DNA from: Nonomuraea corallina
GTDB taxonomy: Bacteria; Actinomycetota; Actinomycetes; Streptosporangiales; Streptosporangiaceae
Assembly (NCBI RefSeq): GCF_027620315.1
Contig: NZ_JAPNNL010000066.1
Coordinates: 1 to 35,248, forward strand
Reading direction: 5' to 3'
DNA: 35,248 nucleotides
Part shown: piece after piece, positions 20,327 through 27,865 of the stretch
Position numbering within the stretch: the stretch's first letter is position 1
How the letters are laid out: each line of letters starts with the position of its first letter
Program-made: the position numbers and the translations under genes
Notes under the pieces: model-generated
What the model saw: only the letters and a program-made list of their open reading frames with translations
Databases searched by the model: none
What the model was told of the DNA's origin: nothing

Positions 20327-21396
20327 CGCCGCCTGGTCGCCAGCAGGGCGTGGTAGGCGGGCTTGGGCCGCAGGTCCTCGTCGAGGATGCAGGCCGCGCC
20401 CTCACCCTCGAACCAGCCCGGGACCCACGAGTGCCGGTCGGTGAAGCCCCAGACCGTGAACTCGCGGCACGCCTTGACGCTCAGGCAGTCGGCCAGCGCC
20501 CTGCTGTAGTACTCGGCCTGGGTGGCGAGCTTCTCGGGGGTGACGGGCAGCACCATGCGCACGTCCATCTCGGTGACCGCGATCTCCAGGCCCAGGTCGG
20601 CGAAGCTCCGCATGACATCGGCCCAGCCGGCGGGGTAGTCGTACTGGATGCCCAGGTGGCCCTGGAACCCCATGCCGTCGATCGGCACCCGCTGCGCCTG
20701 CAGCTCCTTGACCAGGGCCAGGTAACGGTCGATCTTGCCCTGGTTCCACTCGACGTTGTAGTCGTTCAGGTAGAGCTTGGCGCGCGGGTCGGCCTGGCGG
20801 GCCCAGCGGAAGGCGTCGGCGAGGTAGCCGGGGCCGAGGTGCTCCAGCCAGATGCTCTGCCGCAGGTTGCCCTCGTCGTCGACCACCTCGTTGGCCACGT
20901 CCCAGGCCCGGATCTTGCCCTTGTAGCGGCCGACCTGGGTGCGGATGTGGTCGCGCAGGATCGTCCTGAGCTCGGCCGGGCCGATCGAGCCGTCCGCCAC
21001 GCCGCTGGTCAGCCAGGCGGGGAGCTGGTTGTGCCAGATCAGCGTGTGGCCGCGCACCTGCTGGCCGTTGCGGCGCGCGTTCTCGACCACCGCGTCCGCG
21101 TCGTCCCAGGTGAAGACGCCGCGCTCGGGCTCGACGCTCTCCCACTTCATCGCGTTCTCGGCGGTGAGGTGGGTGAACTCGCGGTTGAGCACGCGGCGGT
21201 AGTCGGCCTCGGACCGCAGCACGGCCGCGTCCACGGCGCTGCCGATCCTGATGCCGTTCTTGCGCGCCAGGTCGCGCAGGTCGCGCACGTGGTGGTGGCC
21301 CTTGGGGGCGTCCTGCCCGCGGGGGGCGGCGGACGCGGGCAGGGCGAGCGCGGGCACGGCGAGCACCAGTGCGAGCGCGACGAGCCGGGATCTCAT
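20323..21396 (-). CDS. Secreted endo-1,4-beta-xylanase, GH10
   Basis: The 357-residue protein has a Sec signal peptide (MRSRLVALALVLAVPALALPASA) and one GH10 barrel with no carbohydrate-binding module. Acid/base E170 lies in AWDVANEVVDD and nucleophile E276 in IAVTEMDVRM; NAMKWESVEPERGVF (81-95), GHTLIWHNQLPAWL (116-129) and VWGFTDRHSWVP near the C-terminus are standard GH10 signatures. It cuts xylan internally outside the cell. The ATG at 21394-21396 overlaps the GH30 stop in ATGA, with GGAGG a few bases upstream, so it is translated from the same mRNA as the GH30 gene. Two cysteines near 310-335 probably form a disulfide. Confidence 0.95.
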   Translation of the reverse strand: MRSRLVALALVLAVPALALPASAAPRGQDAPKGHHHVRDLRDLARKNGIRIGSAVDAAVLRSEADYRRVLNREFTHLTAENAMKWESVEPERGVFTWDDADAVVENARRNGQQVRGHTLIWHNQLPAWLTSGVADGSIGPAELRTILRDHIRTQVGRYKGKIRAWDVANEVVDDEGNLRQSIWLEHLGPGYLADAFRWARQADPRAKLYLNDYNVEWNQGKIDRYLALVKELQAQRVPIDGMGFQGHLGIQYDYPAGWADVMRSFADLGLEIAVTEMDVRMVLPVTPEKLATQAEYYSRALADCLSVKACREFTVWGFTDRHSWVPGWFEGEGAACILDEDLRPKPAYHALLATRRR

Positions 21397-22733
21397 CGAT
21401 GGCCTCCGACGACGACGGTGGTGAGCGAGCGCGGCTGGAGCGTGACGCTCCCGCCGGCGGTGGGGACGGGGGCGAGGTCGTGCGTGCTGTCGGTCAGGTA
21501 CGCGGTCGCCCGGCCGCGCACGCCCTGCCAGACGACCGGCTCGGCGCCGGTGTTGATCACCTGTGTGACCGTGGACCCGTCACGGTTGCGGAAGGCCGAG
21601 ACCTTCAGCGCCGGGTTGCCGCTCGCGGCCTCGACCCGGACCGCGCCCGGCCGGATGAACCTGCCGTAGGCCGCCAGCGCCCAGAACCGCTTGGCCACCC
21701 GGTAGGTCCCGGCCGTGTCGTCGATCTGCATCAGCGCCCTGGTCGCGCCGCGTGAGGCGCCGAACCAGTAGACGTAGGCGTTGGCCTGGCCGAGCGTCAG
21801 CGCGTCGTGCACGGCCAGGGCGATCGTCATGCCGTCGTAGCCGCTGCCGTCGTCCCAGTTCTCGTTCCAGGTGGTGCCGTCCGGGTTCCACTCCGACATC
21901 CAGACCTTGCGGTTGGTGGGCAGCGGGCCGTCCACGCGACTGGCGTACGTGTGACCGGTGTGGACCTTGACCCAGCGGCGGGCCTCCGGGTCGGCCTCGA
22001 TGGCCCGGGTGTAGGCCCGCGCCTCGTCCCAGCCGAAGGAGTCGCAGCAGACCACGTTCATGCCCCGGGCGATCGGGCCGAGCACCTTGACGAACGCGGC
22101 GGCCTGCTCGGGGGTGAAGCGCATGGAGGCGTACACGGCCGTGTAGTCGGGCTCGTTGGTGAAGGCCAGGTCGGTGATCCTGATGCCTTCCTTCTTGTAG
22201 AACCTGGTGTAGTCGACCAGGTAGCGGGCGTACGCCTTGGCCCACTCCGGCTTGAGCGTGCCGCCGTTCTTGTCGTCGCCGTTGTCCTTCATGTAGCCGG
22301 GCGCGCTCCAGGCGTTGGCGTAGAACCGCTTGACGCCGTAGCGCTGCGCCTCCTTGGCGACCCACACCTGGCTGTTGTCGTCGCCGTCCCAGACGTAGCG
22401 CGGCGGGGCGTCCGGGCCGCCGGGGTCCTCCGGCTGGTGGGAGACCATGTGGTCGTACGGGCTGCCGGCCGGCGAGGAGCCGATGCCCAGGCGCAGGATG
22501 CTCAGGCCCGCGCCCTTGCGCGGGTGGAACCACAGGTCGAGGATCTCGCGCCGCTGCGCGGGCGTGAGCGCCTCCAGCAGCTCGTTGCGCCTGAAGGCCT
22601 GCGAGATGCCGAACCCGTCGATCTCCTGGTGTCGGATGTGTTCCCGGACGGTGACGGCCGGCGGGTCCCCGTGCGGCGCGGGGCTCACGCCGGTGAGTCC
22701 GAGCAGGGTGACCGCGACAACGCCGCGTAACAT
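21393..22733 (-). CDS. Secreted GH30 glycoside hydrolase, probable xylanase
   Basis: I start at the ATG at 22731-22733 (446 residues), which follows GGAGG with a four-base spacer; an in-frame ATG nine codons earlier has no ribosome site and would run through an operator-like repeat. A short signal peptide (MLRGVVAVTLLGLTGVSPA) is followed by a barrel with acid/base E194 (LAFTNEPDYTAVY) and nucleophile E281 (KVWMSEWNPDG), then a beta-sandwich side domain (about 375-446) typical of GH30. Stretches such as GAGLSILRLGIGSSPAG, PPRYVWDGDDNSQVW and YANAWSAPGYMK recall, from memory, subfamily 7 of fungal xylanases rather than the glucuronoxylanases of subfamily 8. Being cotranscribed with a GH10 xylanase supports a xylan substrate. 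GlcA-dependent, exo or endo mode cannot be told. Confidence 0.88.
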   Translation of the reverse strand: MLRGVVAVTLLGLTGVSPAPHGDPPAVTVREHIRHQEIDGFGISQAFRRNELLEALTPAQRREILDLWFHPRKGAGLSILRLGIGSSPAGSPYDHMVSHQPEDPGGPDAPPRYVWDGDDNSQVWVAKEAQRYGVKRFYANAWSAPGYMKDNGDDKNGGTLKPEWAKAYARYLVDYTRFYKKEGIRITDLAFTNEPDYTAVYASMRFTPEQAAAFVKVLGPIARGMNVVCCDSFGWDEARAYTRAIEADPEARRWVKVHTGHTYASRVDGPLPTNRKVWMSEWNPDGTTWNENWDDGSGYDGMTIALAVHDALTLGQANAYVYWFGASRGATRALMQIDDTAGTYRVAKRFWALAAYGRFIRPGAVRVEAASGNPALKVSAFRNRDGSTVTQVINTGAEPVVWQGVRGRATAYLTDSTHDLAPVPTAGGSVTLQPRSLTTVVVGGHR

Positions 22734-22740
22734 GGCGCCT

Positions 22741-22754
22741 CCGAAAGTTTTCGG
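22741..22754. promoter_or_regulatory. Candidate xylan-regulator operator next to the GH30 ribosome site
   Basis: CCGAAAGTTTTCGG has perfect 6-bp arms (CCGAAA, TTTCGG) around GT. On the coding strand it reads CCGAAAACTTTCGG, one base longer than the CGAAACTTTCG element described for Streptomyces xylanase promoters. It partly overlaps the Shine-Dalgarno of the GH30 gene, so a bound repressor would sit in the 5' leader. Confidence 0.5.
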
Positions 22755-22759
22755 AATCA

Positions 22760-22777
22760 CGACGATATATTTCGTCG
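22760..22777. promoter_or_regulatory. Second inverted repeat overlapping the xylan-operon promoter
   Basis: CGACGA (22760-22765) and TCGTCG (22772-22777) are perfect arms around the AT-rich TATATT. On the minus strand the centre supplies AATATA, 17 bases from a possible -35 TTTACG, so this repeat would cover the -10 region of the GH30-GH10 operon. The promoter call is weak; the symmetry is plain. Confidence 0.4.
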
Positions 22778-22927
22778 CCAGCCGGAAACGTAAAGTGCGC
22801 GGGCGGCTTCGTCAACACCTGTGTCAGGAGTCGGCCCGGGACGAAACGATGCCGGACCCATACCGATCCAGCCACAGGCCGGTCCGAGCCCGGATGGGCG
22901 GGATGCAAACGACTATGGTGACTTTTC

Positions 22928-23320
22928 ATGAAGCGCGTCCTCGTTCCCGCGCGGCTGCGGCAGGCCGTGCGTTCGTGGTTCGACTCCCGGTACATCTCCA
23001 TCGCGGACCATCGCCAGGACATCAGGGATGCACTCTGGGAGGTGCGGACGCTGCGGCGTGAGATGGCCGCCCTCCAGGGCGAGGTCGAACGCCTGCGCAC
23101 CGCCGTCAAACGGCAGCCGCCCGAAAAGGCGCAGGCCGGCGTCGCGGACGCCCAGCGGCTCGCCGGCGACGCCCACCGCCTGGCCAGGGAGACCGCCCAG
23201 GCCCTCGACGGCCTGCTGCAGAACGAGGTCCTCATCTGGCAGGCGATCGACGATCTCAAGGACCGCACCTCGCCGGGTGTCGCGTCCCGCCCGCGTGAGG
23301 ACCAGCACCCGTGCGCGTGA
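22928..23320 (+). CDS. Small coiled-coil protein of unknown function
   Basis: The 130-residue product has no signal peptide or membrane helix. After a basic start (MKRVLVPARLRQAVRSWF) it is almost entirely charged helix: residues about 27-66 (DIRDALWEVRTLRREMAALQGEVERLR) show a heptad-like pattern, and residues about 70-112 form a second amphipathic helix (AQRLAGDAHRLARETAQAL...VLIWQAIDDLKDR). I do not recognise a family. The ATG at 22928 follows GGTGA with a six-base spacer. The gene's end overlaps the start of the PP-loop gene by 10 bases, so the two are translationally coupled and the helical protein is a likely partner, adaptor or oligomerisation subunit of it; that is inference from arrangement only. 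Confidence 0.75.
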   Translation: MKRVLVPARLRQAVRSWFDSRYISIADHRQDIRDALWEVRTLRREMAALQGEVERLRTAVKRQPPEKAQAGVADAQRLAGDAHRLARETAQALDGLLQNEVLIWQAIDDLKDRTSPGVASRPREDQHPCA

Positions 23321-24516
23321 CCTGGGCCGGAGGCACCCTCACGTTCCGGCTGGACCCCGAGGACGAGATCACCGGCAGGGCCGCCGACGGGTATCCCGTC
23401 AAGCTGGCCACGAACTCCTGCACGATCACGAACGTGCCTGACGACGCCCACCCCGACCTGTTCGCGGTCGCCGCCTGGACCGTCGTCGCGCCCTGGACCA
23501 GGCGGCGGATCGCCTTCGACCGGGCCATCTCCGCCGAGCTCGCGCGGGCGCTCCACGACGGCTGGGGCGTCGAGGCCGGCCCGGTCGGCGCGGACCCGCG
23601 GCCCGCCGGCGACACGCTCGCGATCTCGTACAGCGGCGGCGCCGACTCCGTGGCGGCGGCCGTGGTCTATCCCGACGCCCCGTTCGTCCACTTCCGCCGG
23701 GCGCCGCACCCCCGGGTGCCGAACCGGTGGCCGCACTACCGCTCCGAGGTGCTGGCCAGGCTCGCCCGCCAGACGGGCCGGCCGCTCACCGAGGTGCGCT
23801 CCGACCTGGAGTACACGCTGGCCGAGCCCCGCCCCGGCTACCCCGAACACCACGCGGTGGCGGCCGGCGCGCTGCTCAACGCCGACCTGCTGGGCCTGGG
23901 CGGGCTGGCCTTCGGGTACGAGATCGGCTCGCGCTGGCTCGGCGGCGGCCGCTACCTGCACCGCTTCACCCCCGACAACCCCATGTGGGCCCCGCACGGG
24001 ATGTGGTGCCGGCTCTTCGCCGCGGCGGGCGTGCACATCGTCCTGCCCGTCGGCGGCGTGAGCGAGGCCGTCACCATGCGCCTGGCGCTGGGCTCGGAGC
24101 TGGCCGCGCAGGTCCGCTGGTGCCTCCAGGGCACCGACGGCCCCTGCCGGACCTGCGCCAAGTGCCTCTACAAGGAGCTCATCCAGGCCGCCGTCGAGCG
24201 CCGCCCGCTCGACACCCCGCTCACCGCCGACCACCCCCGCGCCAGGAAGTGGCTCCGCCCGCCCCCGTACGGGGGGCAGGAGATGGTCGAGTACGGCCTG
24301 GCCCGCATCCCCGGGATCGAGCACACCCTCTTCGCCGGCTGCCTGGAGTACTTCGAGGCCAGCGAGGAGTCGACCAGTTGGCTCGACCACTGCTACCCCC
24401 CGGCGCTCGCCGAGATCCCGGAGCCCTGGCGTGACCAGGCGGTCTCCTTCATGACCGCCCAGGTCGGGCTCATGACGGAGAAGGAGATCCACCGCGTGGA
24501 GACCTGGGGCTCCTGA
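23311..24516 (+). CDS. QueC-like PP-loop protein with Cys4 zinc site, function unknown
   Basis: The 401-residue protein starts with a GTG inside the end of the preceding gene. Residues 106-113 read SYSGGADS, the SGGxDS pyrophosphate loop of N-type ATP pyrophosphatases, which adenylate a substrate. Residues 271-285 hold four cysteines with spacing C-x7-C-x2-C-x2-C (C271, C279, C282, C285; GPCRTCAKC), closely like the zinc site of QueC, the 7-cyano-7-deazaguanine synthase (C-x8-C-x2-C-x2-C). A roughly 100-residue N-terminal extension (starting RVTWAGGTLTFRLDPEDE) and a C-terminal extension after the zinc site are not part of QueC. No other 7-deazaguanine genes (queD, queE, folE-type) are nearby, so a different substrate is likely. 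It could adenylate a carboxylate on a small molecule, nucleotide or protein. Family-level resemblance is what I see; the reaction is not known. Confidence 0.75.
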   Translation: MRVTWAGGTLTFRLDPEDEITGRAADGYPVKLATNSCTITNVPDDAHPDLFAVAAWTVVAPWTRRRIAFDRAISAELARALHDGWGVEAGPVGADPRPAGDTLAISYSGGADSVAAAVVYPDAPFVHFRRAPHPRVPNRWPHYRSEVLARLARQTGRPLTEVRSDLEYTLAEPRPGYPEHHAVAAGALLNADLLGLGGLAFGYEIGSRWLGGGRYLHRFTPDNPMWAPHGMWCRLFAAAGVHIVLPVGGVSEAVTMRLALGSELAAQVRWCLQGTDGPCRTCAKCLYKELIQAAVERRPLDTPLTADHPRARKWLRPPPYGGQEMVEYGLARIPGIEHTLFAGCLEYFEASEESTSWLDHCYPPALAEIPEPWRDQAVSFMTAQVGLMTEKEIHRVETWGS

Positions 24517-24542
24517 ACCCGATAGCGTCTCGCCCGGTGATC

Positions 24543-24640
24543 AGCGGGGGAGTGTCAGCGGGGGAGTGTCAGCGGGGGAGTGTCAACGAGGGAGTGTCAA
24601 CGAGGGAGTGTCAGCGTGGGAGTGTCAGCGTGGGAGTGAG
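24543..24640 (+). repeat. Seven tandem 14-bp repeats in the dppA leader
   Basis: Units start at 24543, 24557, 24571, 24585, 24599, 24613 and 24627. Sequences are AGCGGGGGAGTGTC three times, AACGAGGGAGTGTC twice, AGCGTGGGAGTGTC once, and a last copy ending GAG. Each carries a GGGAG Shine-Dalgarno-like core. The last copy supplies the ribosome site for dppA, seven bases before its ATG. Variants are grouped in order, as expected from stepwise unit duplication. Confidence 0.95.
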
Positions 24641-24643
24641 CAT

Positions 24644-25486
24644 ATGAAGGTCTACCTTTCCGTCGACATGGAAGGGGTCACCGGCCTGACCGACCCCGAG
24701 GAGATGCACGCGGGCAAGCGCGGGTACGAGCGCGGCTGCGAGCTGATGACGGCCGACGCGAACGCCGCCGTCGAGGGCGCGTTCGCCGCGGGCGCCGGGA
24801 AGGTCCTGGTCAACGACGCCCACGGCTCGACCAAGAACCTGCGGATCGACCTGCTGGACCCGAGAGCGACCCTGATCAGGGGGCCGGGCAAGGCGCAGCG
24901 GATGGCGCAGGGGCTCGACGGGTCCTTCCAGGCCGCCGCCTTCGTCGGCTATCACGCGCGGGCCGGGGTGAGCCACGGGGTGCTCAACCACACGTGGATG
25001 GGCAAGGAGATCCAGAACGTCTACCTCAACGGCGAGGTCGCCGGGGAGACGCGGGTGGTGGCCGCCTGCGCCGGGTTCCACGGCGTGCCGGTGGTGCTGG
25101 TCACCGGTGACGAGGCCGTCGGCGAGGAGGCCCGCGAGCTGCTCGGCGACGTGGAGACGGTGGCGGTCAAGAAGGGGATCGACAAGTTCTCCGCCGAGCT
25201 GCTGCCGCCGCGCGTGGCCCAGGGACGGATTTGTGAGGCCATGGCCAGGGCGCTCAACCGGTTGACCGACTTCACGCCCTATACCATCGATCCCCCGTAC
25301 ACGCTGGGGGTGGAATGGAACTCGACGGCCATCGCGGCGGCCGTGGCGCTGGTTCCCGGGGTGAAGACGGCGGGGCCGCGGCACACCGAGTTCACGACGG
25401 ACGACTTCACGCAGATCATGGCGCTGTTCGGCGTCTTCGCGACGATCGGCGGTCAGGTGGCGTGCGGCAGCGGCCCGTACGGGTGA
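24644..25486 (+). CDS. dppA: D-aminopeptidase DppA (family M55)
   Basis: The 280-residue protein matches the zinc-dependent D-aminopeptidase of Bacillus subtilis DppA type, which removes D-amino acids such as D-Ala from short peptides and forms a self-compartmentalising decamer. Zinc ligands and active-site residues appear in order: D8 and E10 (LSVDMEGVTG), H60 (VNDAHGST), H104 (VGYHARAG), a His in VLNHTWMG (H116) and a Glu in NGEVAGET (E135). The ATG at 24644 follows GGGAG with a seven-base spacer, supplied by the last of seven tandem repeats. An upstream in-frame GTG would translate the repeats themselves and is rejected. It may recycle D-amino-acid peptides from cell-wall turnover. Confidence 0.93.
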   Translation: MKVYLSVDMEGVTGLTDPEEMHAGKRGYERGCELMTADANAAVEGAFAAGAGKVLVNDAHGSTKNLRIDLLDPRATLIRGPGKAQRMAQGLDGSFQAAAFVGYHARAGVSHGVLNHTWMGKEIQNVYLNGEVAGETRVVAACAGFHGVPVVLVTGDEAVGEEARELLGDVETVAVKKGIDKFSAELLPPRVAQGRICEAMARALNRLTDFTPYTIDPPYTLGVEWNSTAIAAAVALVPGVKTAGPRHTEFTTDDFTQIMALFGVFATIGGQVACGSGPYG

Positions 25487-25651
25487 GGGCCCTCGCGTGA
25501 GGACCGGCGGCGGGGAGCCGTAGGGTTCCAGCGTTCGCAGGGCTCCGGGCCGGTGCGGGATCGGCCGGTCCGGGGGTTCGGGGCGGCAGCATGGGCGGGT
25601 TCGTGACGTCGCGCGGGTCTGACAGCGCGGCCAGGGCTGGAGGCGGGTGGC

Positions 25652-27202
25652 ATGGAAGGCGCGGAGCTGACCAGGCGCGGACTGCTGGTGGGGATCGGGG
25701 CCGCGGGCGGCGCCGGCGCCATGTACGCCGCCATGGGCGCGCTCGGGCTGGCCCCCGACGGTCAGGACAGGACCTTCACCCCGCCCAGTCCGGGCGACTT
25801 CTCCCTGCAGGGGCGCGGCGCGGCCAAGGTGGTGATACTCGGCGCCGGCGTGGCGGGGCTGACCGCCGCCTACGAGCTGGGCAAGGCGGGCTACGACTGC
25901 ACGCTGCTGGAGGCCAGGGCCAAGGCCGGCGGGCGCAACCTCACCCTGCGCGGCGGCGACCGGCTGACCGAGCTGAACGGCCCCGCCCAGGAGGTCAAGC
26001 TGGGCGAGGGCCTCTACTTCAACGCCGGCCCGGCGCGGATCGCGCAGTGGATGGTGACCCTGGACTACTGCCGCGAGCTGGGCATCCCCATCGAGACGTT
26101 CGTCAACAGGAACGCCCAGGCGTACATCCACACCGAGGGCCAGACGGTGCGCCAACGCACCGCCCGCGCCGACATGTACGGCTACGTCGCCGAACTCCTC
26201 GCCAAAGCCACCGACGCCGGCGCCCTCGACCGCAAGCTCACCGCCGAGGACCGGGACCGGCTGCTCACCTTCCTGCGCCGCTTCGGCGACCTGGGCCCCA
26301 AGCTCGGTTACGAGGGCTCCCCCCGCCGCGGATTCGTCGACTACCCGGTCCTCGACGAGGGCGTCCCGCTCCCCCCACCCGGCAGCCTGACGCAGGTGCT
26401 CGCCGCGGGCACCGGCAGGGCCATCACCAACGACTTCGGCAACGACCAGGCCAGCCCCATGTTCCAGGTCGTCGGCGGCATGGACACGATCGTCACCAGG
26501 CTGGTGGAGGCCGTCGGCGCGGACCGGATCACCACCGGCGCCAAGGTCACCCGGATCACCGACCTGCCCGACGGGGTCGAGGTCACCTGGGACGGCGGCC
26601 GGATCAAGGCCGACTACTGCATCGCCACCCTGCCGCCCCACCTGCTCGCCAAGATCCCGCACAACCTGGGCGCGGACGTCACCGCCGCGCTGCGAGTCCC
26701 CACCCCCATGACCACCGGGAAGATCGGCCTGGAGTACGACCGCCGCTGGTGGGAGCTGGAGGACCGGATCTACGGCGGCGTCACCTACACCGACCTGGAC
26801 ATCGCACGCGTCTTCCATCCCTCGTACGGCTACCACGGCGAGCGCGGCCTGCTGGTCGGTTACTACAACCACGGGCCGGACGCCGAGCTGTACGGCGCCC
26901 TCACCCCCGACGACCGCCGCCGCCGCGCGCTCACCCAGGGCAAGAAGATCTTCGGCGAGAAGTACCGCACCGGCGTGCTGTCCTCCGTCTCCATCGCCTG
27001 GGAGCGGCAGGAGCACATCCAGGGCGGCTGGGCGAGCTGGCCCGCCTTTGATTCGTCCTTCACTCTTCTGCAACGTCCCAGCGGAAGGGTCTACTTCGCG
27101 GGCGACTGGCTCACCCGGCTGACCGCCTGGCTGGCCGGAGCGATGGAATCCGCCCGTGGCGCTGTCACTGAGCTGCACAAACGCGTGTTGCAGTCAGGGT
27201 GA
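25652..27202 (+). CDS. Flavin monoamine/amino-acid oxidase family protein with Tat-like signal
   Basis: The 516-residue protein belongs to the FAD-dependent amine oxidase superfamily. Residues 1-32 have a twin-arginine pattern (LTRRGLLVGIGAAGG followed by a hydrophobic stretch), so export folded with its FAD is plausible. The FAD-binding Rossmann motif is VVILGAGVAGLTAAYELGKAG (60-80) with E87 in LLEARAKAGGR gripping the ribose. The substrate-domain middle contains MFQVVGGMDTIV, and the C-terminal FAD motif is GRVYFAGDWLTRLTAWLAGAMESA. Members oxidise amines or L-amino acids giving an imine, hydrogen peroxide and ammonia; this one's substrate is unknown. ATG 25652 follows GGAGG eight bases upstream. 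The 165-bp gap from dppA leaves it unclear whether they share a transcript; a link to D-amino-acid peptides is speculative. Confidence 0.88.
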   Translation: MEGAELTRRGLLVGIGAAGGAGAMYAAMGALGLAPDGQDRTFTPPSPGDFSLQGRGAAKVVILGAGVAGLTAAYELGKAGYDCTLLEARAKAGGRNLTLRGGDRLTELNGPAQEVKLGEGLYFNAGPARIAQWMVTLDYCRELGIPIETFVNRNAQAYIHTEGQTVRQRTARADMYGYVAELLAKATDAGALDRKLTAEDRDRLLTFLRRFGDLGPKLGYEGSPRRGFVDYPVLDEGVPLPPPGSLTQVLAAGTGRAITNDFGNDQASPMFQVVGGMDTIVTRLVEAVGADRITTGAKVTRITDLPDGVEVTWDGGRIKADYCIATLPPHLLAKIPHNLGADVTAALRVPTPMTTGKIGLEYDRRWWELEDRIYGGVTYTDLDIARVFHPSYGYHGERGLLVGYYNHGPDAELYGALTPDDRRRRALTQGKKIFGEKYRTGVLSSVSIAWERQEHIQGGWASWPAFDSSFTLLQRPSGRVYFAGDWLTRLTAWLAGAMESARGAVTELHKRVLQSG

Positions 27203-27262
27203 CGCCACCCGCTGCTCGCGGGACCGACGTAGGGTCCTGGGAGGAGCGATCGAGGAGATGGG

Positions 27263-27775
27263 ATGACGTTGCACTGGGTTCCGGCCGCCGGCCGGACCGA
27301 CCTGCTGGCCGATCCGGTGGCGCGGGCGATCGGACAGGTTGAGGGCGCGCGGGTCGCGGAGATCGACCCCGGGCTGGCCGACACGGCCGCGTTCTGCGAG
27401 CGCTACGGCGTGGCCATGGACGCCTCGGCCAACTGCGTGGTCGTCGCCGGCCGGCGCGGCGCCGAGGTCCGCTACGCCGCCTGCATGGTCCTGGCCACGA
27501 CGCGGGCCGACGTCAACGGGGTGGTGCGGCGGCATCTGGCCGCCCGCAAGGCCAGCTTCGCCCCGATGGACGAGGCGGTCGAGCTCACCGGGATGGAGTA
27601 CGGCGGCATCACCCCGATCGGCCTGCCCGCCGACTGGCCGATCCTGGTCGACACCCGGGTCGCCGAACATCCCGAGGTGGTCATCGGCAGCGGCCTGCGC
27701 CGGTCCAAGCTCGCCGTCCCAGGAGCCGCCCTGGCCGGGCTGAAGGGAGCGGAGGTGCTCTCCCTGACCATCTGA
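27263..27775 (+). CDS. YbaK/EbsC-family (aminoacyl-tRNA deacylase-like) protein
   Basis: The 170-residue protein has the single-domain YbaK fold used to hydrolyse mischarged aminoacyl-tRNAs: residues about 55-80 (SANCVVVAGRRGAEVRYAACMVLATTRADVNG), ARKASFAPMDEAVELTGMEYGGITPIGLP (93-121) with the substrate-gating GGITPIGLP loop, then VIGSGLRRSKLAVPGAAL. In bacterial YbaK and the ProRS editing domain a lysine (KTL-type motif) is catalytic; here that position reads ANC, so the lysine is absent. It may be a different branch with another mechanism or an inactive binder. ATG 27263 follows GAGGAG five bases upstream. It is downstream of the oxidase gene on the same strand with a 60-bp gap. Confidence 0.88.
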   Translation: MTLHWVPAAGRTDLLADPVARAIGQVEGARVAEIDPGLADTAAFCERYGVAMDASANCVVVAGRRGAEVRYAACMVLATTRADVNGVVRRHLAARKASFAPMDEAVELTGMEYGGITPIGLPADWPILVDTRVAEHPEVVIGSGLRRSKLAVPGAALAGLKGAEVLSLTI

Positions 27776-27865
27776 CGGGGCCGCGGGGGCGGTGACCGAT
27801 CGGGCGGGGGGTGAGACGCAGGCGGCAGGCCCGTTTCCGAACCGAGACCGTTGGAGGGGAAACCA

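Noticed and set aside
24543..24640. CRISPR-like array
   Set aside because: Units abut directly with no spacers, are only 14 bp, and no cas genes are present.
24566..24643. Upstream GTG start for DppA reading through the 14-bp repeats
   Set aside because: DppA proteins start at the MKVYLSVDMEG strand with Asp8 and Glu10; the extension only translates the repeat array, whose 14-base period is not a multiple of three.
24611..27178. An 855-codon minus-strand frame across dppA and the oxidase
   Set aside because: It spans two genes with full catalytic motifs on the plus strand and has no recognisable domain.
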